From Parcubacteria group bacterium GW2011_GWA2_47_7 (GTDB lineage Bacteria; Patescibacteriota; Minisyncoccia; Phycocordibacterales; UBA6899), in contig LCOM01000003.1 in the NCBI GenBank assembly GCA_000999395.1, positions 23,527 to 31,776 of the forward strand: a stretch of DNA of 8,250 bases, in the 5' to 3' direction. Shown one piece after another: positions 4,383 to 8,250 of the stretch (its first letter is position 1; each line of letters begins with the position of its first letter). The translations under genes were made by a program, and so were the position numbers. The notes under the pieces were generated by a model. The model searched no databases. It saw only the letters and a program-made list of their open reading frames with translations, and was not told the DNA's origin.

Positions 4383-5773
4383 CCAAGAAATCAATTTCCA
4401 TCGGAATAGGGGCGTTGGTTTTTGTGATACTCGCTGCGCTCGGAGCGTATGCCGCTTGGTATTCATACGACCGGCAGGCAAGGATCGCACAAGTTGAGCA
4501 GTGCGGCTACGATCTTGAACACCCACAACCGCCTACGCTAATAACGGCTCCGGACGGCAGCCTTGCGCCCCTCTATTCAATAGAAACCTGTACAACTATT
4601 ATCGTACCGCCGACTTTGTGGAACATCGTACGCAAGCGCATCGCATTCGAGGGCATTCCTGAGCACATGAAGGTCAATCCGTACTCGTTCACGGATGTGC
4701 TGCTCGGCAGATACACCCTTGGACCGGAAAGAGTGCTTCCATGCGACCAGCCCGCAACAACTACTGATTGCTCGACACTTCCCGCACCTTCACAACCCGA
4801 ACCGCAGCCGTACGTACCGCCGAATACGGTACAACCCACCGCGACATGGATCTCTGCGACTGGAACACCCATTTCACTTTACGGCTTTTCATTCGAGCTT
4901 CCCTCTGGCTGGCGCGGCTCGGTGTATAGCAGCGCGTACACCGGGAATGTGCACGCGTTTGTGCAAAACGATGGGAACGACCGAGGCTTCGTCATCGATT
5001 GCCCTCCAGACGGCAAAGGGCTCGAAGCCGCGACGCGCCTCTCAAATGAGGAGCGCTCATTCACGGCCAGCGACAGCACTACTTATTCGATGGCTTTTGA
5101 GAAATGGACTGCTCCCGACAACGATCCTTGGTATTTTGTCTGGGTGCGGATGCCACAGTCGGGCGACTCCTCGTCTGGTACTTACTGCCTCGCCCAAGGG
5201 AGCGCTCTCGGTTGCTTGTACGGCATAGAACTCAAACTCAAGAAGCATTACTACGTTGAGCTGTCTGGACTCTTTTGGTCAATCAACCGACTGTTTGGTT
5301 TTTACTACCGCATCGTCTCGGCGCATAATCCGAAAACTGCCCATCACAGCAAGAAGGATTTTCTTGATGCCGACCTGGAGAGTCACATAATTGGGCACAG
5401 CATAATCCTGAACGACCTCGGCTACATTTTGTGGCAACTGCTCGCACTATTTGAAATTGCTATTGGCATCAAATCAAAAGGCTCCTCGCATCCGAGAAAC
5501 AACGAATTGCGCTTCTTCAAATTCGCAGTGAAGTTGCAGGCACATGCCGACCCGAGACTCGATAAGCTCCGCTCTGCGGTCACAAATGGTGTTGCAAAAT
5601 TCAGTCCCCCGAATGACCAGAGAGATAATATTGTTCACTACAAATCAGCAATAATGATATTCGGGGATGGCGGTCGAACCTCCTATCGAGGGCATGGTAT
5701 ACAAAAAGACGGTACACAGTGCTGTTTTTTTACACCACGCAATAGAGAAGGTGTCCTGCGGCACTTTATATGA
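4379..5773 (+). CDS. Membrane-anchored exported protein with PsbP-like domain and unexplained long tail
   Basis: A 464-residue frame. A signal anchor lies at residues ~8-29 (IGIGALVFVILAALGAYAAW). Residues 30-120 are not recognised. A Pro/Thr-rich linker (~124-155, with PAPSQPEPQPYVPP) leads into a PsbP-like domain at ~163-300: ISLYGFSFELPSGWRGSVY, then FVIDCPPDGKG, DPWYFVWVRMP, TYCLAQGSALGCLYGIELKL and KKHYYVEL. Seven cysteines (42, 71, 122, 131, 208, 270, 279) lie in the exported part. From about residue 303 to the end (about 5285-5773) the character changes: HNPKTAHHSKKDF, a hydrophobic stretch near 341-363, HADPRLDKLRSA, and a CC at 448-449. I see no domain there and cannot tell whether it is genuine protein, a fusion, or sequence read after loss of the original stop. 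The tail includes the 14-base copy of the tRNA-Arg 3' end. Last gene of the operon, overlapping the preceding stop. Confidence 0.7.
   Translation: MTKKSISIGIGALVFVILAALGAYAAWYSYDRQARIAQVEQCGYDLEHPQPPTLITAPDGSLAPLYSIETCTTIIVPPTLWNIVRKRIAFEGIPEHMKVNPYSFTDVLLGRYTLGPERVLPCDQPATTTDCSTLPAPSQPEPQPYVPPNTVQPTATWISATGTPISLYGFSFELPSGWRGSVYSSAYTGNVHAFVQNDGNDRGFVIDCPPDGKGLEAATRLSNEERSFTASDSTTYSMAFEKWTAPDNDPWYFVWVRMPQSGDSSSGTYCLAQGSALGCLYGIELKLKKHYYVELSGLFWSINRLFGFYYRIVSAHNPKTAHHSKKDFLDADLESHIIGHSIILNDLGYILWQLLALFEIAIGIKSKGSSHPRNNELRFFKFAVKLQAHADPRLDKLRSAVTNGVAKFSPPNDQRDNIVHYKSAIMIFGDGGRTSYRGHGIQKDGTQCCFFTPRNREGVLRHFI
5681..5694 (+). repeat. 14-base copy of the tRNA-Arg 3' end (att-like)
   Basis: TCCTATCGAGGGCA is identical to 2039-2052, the 3' half of the T stem plus the acceptor 3' strand and discriminator of the tRNA-Arg(GCG), in the same orientation. 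Similarity just upstream is only partial (GGTCGAACC against GGTTCGATT) and none is seen downstream. Integrases commonly leave such duplications at the two ends of an inserted element. However, there is no integrase between the copies, and the interval carries mltG, a core gene, so chance or an old tRNA fragment is also possible. Confidence 0.4.
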
Positions 5774-5890
5774 GAATCAAAACTTATTCCGTTATTTATG
5801 AAGGATTCTTATCCTGAGTGAATCGGCAAAAATGGAGAGGGGTGGCATCGTTTCATCCACATACTACTGGTTATGGACAAAATTTTACGT

Positions 5891-5896
5891 TATACT
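5891..5896 (+). promoter_or_regulatory. -10 box directly before the receiver gene
   Basis: TATACT matches the -10 consensus at five of six positions and lies nine bases before ATG 5906. No good -35 is found at 16-18 bases. The predicted transcription start is at about 5902-5906, implying a leaderless message, and no Shine-Dalgarno precedes the ATG. Confidence 0.55.
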
Positions 5897-5905
5897 AATG
5901 GGCAC

Positions 5906-6295
5906 ATGGAAACAAAAAAAATACTTTCAATAGAAGATGATGAATTTCTCTCGAGTCTCGTTTCCGGAAAACTCATTGAGTCCGGTTTTTCGGTAATCAC
6001 TGCCGGCACCGGAAAAGATGGGCTTGCAAAAGCAGAGCTAGAACATCCAAACCTCATACTCCTCGACATCATGCTCCCTGATATGGGTGGTTTCGAAATA
6101 TTACAATCGCTTAAAGCAAACCCCGCAACAAAAGACATCCCCGTCATTATCCTCTCCAACCTTGGAGGCAGAGATGAGATAGAGAAGGGCGTTGCTCTCG
6201 GTGCATCATCGTACCTGATCAAATCTAATATTCTTCCGCACGAGGTTGCGGAGATGGTCCAGAACCAGCTCGCCTCGATTCCTCACACCAACTAA
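5906..6295 (+). CDS. Stand-alone CheY-like response regulator receiver
   Basis: A 129-residue single receiver domain without an output domain. Landmarks: the acidic pair D11/D12 in KILSIEDDEF, phospho-acceptor D54 in LILLDIMLPDMGG, the switch residue S84 in VIILSNLG, and K106 in SYLIKSN. All residues needed for Mg2+ binding and phosphoryl transfer are present, so it should be phosphorylated by a histidine kinase encoded elsewhere and act by protein-protein contact. I chose ATG 5906 because the -10 box lies between it and the upstream in-frame ATG 5873, and family members start M-x-K-K-I-L. No kinase gene adjoins it. It ends in a terminator shared with the convergent rpsT. Confidence 0.9.
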   Translation: METKKILSIEDDEFLSSLVSGKLIESGFSVITAGTGKDGLAKAELEHPNLILLDIMLPDMGGFEILQSLKANPATKDIPVIILSNLGGRDEIEKGVALGASSYLIKSNILPHEVAEMVQNQLASIPHTN

Positions 6296-6339
6296 GGAGC
6301 TCGTTCATCCGAGAGAACACCCGACGCACTCACATAAAC

Positions 6340-6373
6340 AAAACATCCACACCAAGCGGTGCGGATGTTTTTT
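6340..6373. terminator. Bidirectional terminator between the receiver gene and rpsT
   Basis: AAAACATCCACACC (6340-6353) pairs with GGTGCGGATGTTTT (6358-6371) around loop AAGC with a single A-C mismatch. A T-run follows on the plus strand, and the A-rich left arm gives a T-run on the minus strand. It lies between two convergent genes and can serve both. Confidence 0.88.
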
Positions 6374-6404
6374 ATTCTTTTTTTTATTCTTTGCTTCGGC
6401 TGAA

Positions 6405-6716
6405 TTACTTCTTTGCCTTCGCGACACGAACTACTTTTTCTACCGGAGCCTTCTCGCTTTGCTTTTTCATAAATGCGACCAATCGGGACTTCTTGCGCGC
6501 TGCTGTGTTCTTCTTGATAACACCACGCTTTGCTGCCTTGTCGATAGCTTTAAAAACTGAGGGGAGCGCCTTTCCTGCCGCGTCATGATCGCTGGCTTCG
6601 GAAAGTTTACGCAGGGCCTTCATGCTATCCTTCATTGTGCCTGCCCTACGGAGATTAATGACACGCTTTCGTGCCGATACGCGGATTGCTCGTTTTGCGG
6701 ATGATGTTATTGCCAT
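6405..6716 (-). CDS. rpsT: 30S ribosomal protein S20
   Basis: A 103-residue basic helical protein that binds 16S rRNA early in small-subunit assembly. It begins MAITSSAKRAIRVSARKR, followed by N21 and LRRAGTMKDSMKALRKL, and contains the family signature AIDKAAKRGVIKKNTAARKK (57-76) followed by SRL. It is longer than the usual 85-90 residues because of an ~17-residue Lys/Val/Ala tail (EKAPVEKVVRVAKAKK). The gene is monocistronic, divergent from ruvA and convergent with the receiver gene. The ATG lies nine bases after a -10 box; the nearest Shine-Dalgarno-like AGGA overlaps that box. Confidence 0.97.
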   Translation of the reverse strand: MAITSSAKRAIRVSARKRVINLRRAGTMKDSMKALRKLSEASDHDAAGKALPSVFKAIDKAAKRGVIKKNTAARKKSRLVAFMKKQSEKAPVEKVVRVAKAKK

Positions 6717-6725
6717 GATTTGGAA

Positions 6726-6754
6726 ATCCTACCTGATGCGCCATAAAAAGGCAA
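6726..6754 (-). promoter_or_regulatory. rpsT promoter
   Basis: On the minus strand TTGCCT (6749-6754) is followed after exactly 17 bases by TAGGAT (6726-6731), each matching consensus at four of six positions. The -10 box ends nine bases before the rpsT ATG, so the transcript would start within a few bases of the start codon. Confidence 0.55.
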
Positions 6755-6789
6755 GGGTCATACACTTTCGGTACCGTCAACCTTCCCCA

Positions 6790-6819
6790 TCGCCATACTG
6801 CCAATATACATAGTACAAT
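6790..6819 (+). promoter_or_regulatory. ruvA promoter
   Basis: TACAAT (6814-6819) is a five-of-six -10 box ending seven bases before ATG 6827. TCGCCA (6790-6795) is a weak -35 at an 18-base spacing. GGGAAG between the -10 box and the ATG could be a poor Shine-Dalgarno for a longer transcript, but the -10 position favours a leaderless message. Confidence 0.5.
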
Positions 6820-6826
6820 GGGAAGC

Positions 6827-7291
6827 ATGATTGGATTCATAGAGGGCATCGTACAATGGAAAGATGAGCGAACGATCATCGTCAACGTCTCCGGGGTGGG
6901 ATACGTGCTTTTTGTTACCCCCGAAGTGCAACACAGCGCCGAGATAGGCTCCCCCATTCTACTCTGGACACATATGGCCGTTCGAGAGGACGCACTTGAT
7001 CTCTATGGATTTCTGAACCGTGATGCACTGGTCTTTTTTCGCCTCCTCATCGGCATCTCTGGTATCGGACCAAAGAGCGCCCTCAACATTCTTTCTCTCG
7101 CGGATCGCGGGACGCTCATTCACGCGGTACAGAAAGGTGACGCCAGCTACCTCACTAAAGTTTCAGGAATCGGAAAAAAAATAGCAGAAAAGATTATTCT
7201 CGAACTGAAAGACTCGGCAAAGAACATTCGACATCAAAAGATATCATTCGTCGCGCGCTCCAGATTCTCGGAGGGAATTTATAAAAAGTGA
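6827..7291 (+). CDS. ruvA: Holliday junction helicase subunit RuvA, lacking domain III
   Basis: RuvA tetramers clamp the Holliday junction and load RuvB for branch migration. Residues 1-62 are the OB-fold domain I (MIGFIEGIV, GVGYVLFV, THMAVREDALDLYGF). Domain II has both helix-hairpin-helix motifs, ISGIGPKSALNIL (77-89) and VSGIGKKIAEKII (112-124), reaching LELKD at 129. The usual protein is ~190-200 residues, with a flexible linker and a three-helix domain III that binds RuvB. Here the frame stops at 154 after an unrelated tail (KNIRHQKISFVARSRFSEG). The frame one base back reads STSKDIIRRALQILGGNL and then stop, which resembles the normal end of domain III. A deletion of roughly 100 bases or more with a frame change is the simplest explanation. 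Junction binding may survive, but coupling to RuvB should be lost. ATG 6827 is chosen over ATG 6818, which overlaps the -10 box. ruvB and ruvC are not adjacent. Confidence 0.88.
   Translation: MIGFIEGIVQWKDERTIIVNVSGVGYVLFVTPEVQHSAEIGSPILLWTHMAVREDALDLYGFLNRDALVFFRLLIGISGIGPKSALNILSLADRGTLIHAVQKGDASYLTKVSGIGKKIAEKIILELKDSAKNIRHQKISFVARSRFSEGIYKK
7228..7284 (+). pseudogene. Out-of-frame remnant of RuvA domain III C-terminal helix
   Basis: In the frame one base behind ruvA, these bases read STSKDIIRRALQILGGNL followed by TAA (7282-7284). The pattern S-x-x-I-I-R-x-A-L-x-x-L-G at the very end of a protein is typical of the last helix of RuvA domain III (compare SSETLIREALRAAL in E. coli RuvA). 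The two preceding helices are absent, so this is a fragment and not simply a one-base frameshift. Confidence 0.5.
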
Positions 7292-7309
7292 TAAATATGC
7301 TTTGTTTCT

Positions 7310-7363
7310 TGCTCGAGCGAAGCGAATAAGAAAATATGCTATTATCAAACCATGCTCGAGCGA
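7310..7363 (+). repeat. 11-base direct repeat flanking the MurE-like start
   Basis: TGCTCGAGCGA occurs at 7310-7320 and 7353-7363, the second copy overlapping the ATG (7352) and first codons of the MurE-like gene. Each contains the palindrome GCTCGAGC. The first copy is enclosed by TTTCTT (7305-7310) and AAGAAA (7328-7333), which could pair. It may be an operator pair around the promoter, or chance. Confidence 0.35.
7337..7345 (+). promoter_or_regulatory. Extended -10 promoter for the MurE-like gene
   Basis: TGCTATTAT fits the extended -10 pattern TG-n-TATNAT exactly. The hexamer TATTAT (7340-7345) ends six bases before ATG 7352. No -35 is recognisable, as expected for extended -10 promoters. 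Transcription should start at or next to the ATG. Confidence 0.6.
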
Positions 7364-8250
7364 CTACTACGCATTATTGAAAAACTTATCCCCAAACGAC
7401 TCTATCGTTTCCTTCAGCCCGCATACCATTATGCGCTTGCGCTCATGGGTGCGGTAATATACCGCTTTCCCTCACGACGCCTCACGGTCATCTTCATTAC
7501 CGGCACAAAAGGAAAATCGTCTACGGCAGAAATACTCAACGGGATACTAGAAGCCAGCGGAACAAAAACAGCATTACTGGGAACAATCCGATTCAAAATT
7601 GGTGACAAAAGCACGCGCAATCTCCGCAAAATGACCATTCCTGGTCGCTTCTTTGTACAAAAATTTCTGCGTGATGCGGTTACTGCGGGGTGCACCCATG
7701 CAATAATCGAAATGACTTCGGAGGGTGCAAAGCAATTTCGCCATCTGTTTATCGACTTCGATGCGCTCATTTTTACAAACCTTGCACCGGAACACATTGA
7801 ATCGCATGGTTCCTATGAAGCGTATCGCGACGCAAAACTCTCCATAGCTTATGCACTTGCGACGTCACGGAAGCCACAACGACGAATGATTGCCAACACC
7901 GATGACAAAGAAGCAGAAAAATTTCTTTCTATTCCTCGCGTAAACCCAATACCTTTTTCACTTAATGACGCAAAAGACCTAGTGGTTGATGAGGGGCATG
8001 TGGTATTTTCATTCCGTGGAACGCGTATTGAGAGTATGCTCGGAGGCAAATTCAATGTCTATAACATGCTTGGGGCTGCCACTTGCGCAGAAGCACTCGG
8101 TATCTCGCTAGGGGCAATCGCACGAGGCATTGCAGACACCAAAAGTATTGCCGGACGCATGGAACACATTGACGCGGGTCAAAGCTTCCCTGTTATTGTC
8201 GATTATGCGCCCACGCCAGATTCACTCCTTGCTATTTATGCGGCATTTCA
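7352..8250 (+). CDS. MurE-like Mur ligase, 5' part (runs off the window)
   Basis: 299 residues visible, no stop before the edge. Mur ligases add amino acids to UDP-MurNAc peptides with ATP; the TNLAPEHIESHGSYEAYRDAK block and the GRMEHID...VIVDYAPTPDSL block are most like MurE (third residue, m-DAP or Lys). Features: hydrophobic/basic N-terminus (1-45, MLERLLRIIEKLIPKRL, YRFPSRRL) directly before the ATP P-loop GTKGKSST (51-58); IIEMTSEG (118-125); TNLAPEH (142-148); K162 in YRDAK, the expected carbamylated lysine; GGKFNVYNMLGAATCAEALG (231-250); GRMEHID (268-274); DYAPTPD (284-290). The family's usual first domain, which holds the uridine nucleotide, is missing, a form I recall from Parcubacteria. 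The normally conserved His of DYAHTPD is Pro. It starts with no Shine-Dalgarno. The substrate amino acid cannot be judged because the C-terminal domain is outside the window. Confidence 0.85.
   Translation, partial: MLERLLRIIEKLIPKRLYRFLQPAYHYALALMGAVIYRFPSRRLTVIFITGTKGKSSTAEILNGILEASGTKTALLGTIRFKIGDKSTRNLRKMTIPGRFFVQKFLRDAVTAGCTHAIIEMTSEGAKQFRHLFIDFDALIFTNLAPEHIESHGSYEAYRDAKLSIAYALATSRKPQRRMIANTDDKEAEKFLSIPRVNPIPFSLNDAKDLVVDEGHVVFSFRGTRIESMLGGKFNVYNMLGAATCAEALGISLGAIARGIADTKSIAGRMEHIDAGQSFPVIVDYAPTPDSLLAIYAAF

Noticed and set aside
5273..5700. A minus-strand gene opposite the odd tail of the 4379 protein
   Set aside because: All three minus-strand frames are interrupted by stops; only short pieces look protein-like.
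5640..5700. A second tRNA near the 14-base repeat
   Set aside because: The T-loop-like GGTCGAACC has no matching stem, and no D or anticodon arm precedes it.
6246..6588. Plus-strand frames overlapping rpsT
   Set aside because: Phe/Leu/Cys-rich shadows of the Lys/Ala-rich S20 coding strand, crossing the terminator.
1..8250. CRISPR array, insertion sequence, diversity-generating retroelement or toxin-antitoxin pair
   Set aside because: No regularly spaced repeats, transposase, reverse transcriptase or recognisable toxin-antitoxin genes are seen.

Overview
The window looks like a chromosomal segment of a Patescibacteria (Candidate Phyla Radiation) bacterium, most likely a Parcubacteria-type lineage with mid-range GC. 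The evidence is gene content: a MurE-like Mur ligase that starts directly with a helical N-terminus instead of the usual first MurE domain, a two-helix membrane protein with a PH-like tail, a ~64-residue 'LYKKEYG' protein, a stand-alone receiver protein, and short exported proteins with PsbP-like folds. I recognise all of these from memory of that group. Taxonomy is inference; no marker gene was searched.

Layout. 1-425 is an AT-rich non-coding region with repeats, a promoter with a perfect TTGACA box, and two stacked dyads in a long leader. 426-1276 is a GC-rich Ala/Lys-rich gene that appears broken by a one-base frameshift near 818, closed by a strong terminator. 1426-1875 encodes a small two-helix membrane protein. 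A tRNA-Arg with anticodon GCG lies at 1981-2052. A tight four-gene operon (2123-5773) follows: the peptidoglycan lytic transglycosylase MltG, an exported PsbP-like protein, a 64-residue protein, and a second exported PsbP-like protein with an unexplained 160-residue tail. The operon looks devoted to the cell envelope. Then come a CheY-like receiver (5906-6295), a shared bidirectional terminator, rpsT on the minus strand, ruvA (divergent from rpsT), and the start of a MurE-like ligase that runs off the right edge.

Two threads stand out. First, five genes (1426, 5906, rpsT, ruvA, murE-like) have a plausible -10 box only 7-11 bases before the start codon and no well-placed Shine-Dalgarno, which suggests leaderless transcripts, whereas the gene at 426 and mltG keep Shine-Dalgarno sites. 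Second, there are signs of gene decay or base-level error: the frameshift near 818, and ruvA, which lacks the RuvB-contacting domain III but keeps what looks like that domain's last helix out of frame.

A 14-base copy of the tRNA-Arg 3' end occurs inside the odd tail of the last operon gene. This could mark an old integration boundary, but no integrase is visible. I found no CRISPR array, insertion sequence or recognisable defence system.
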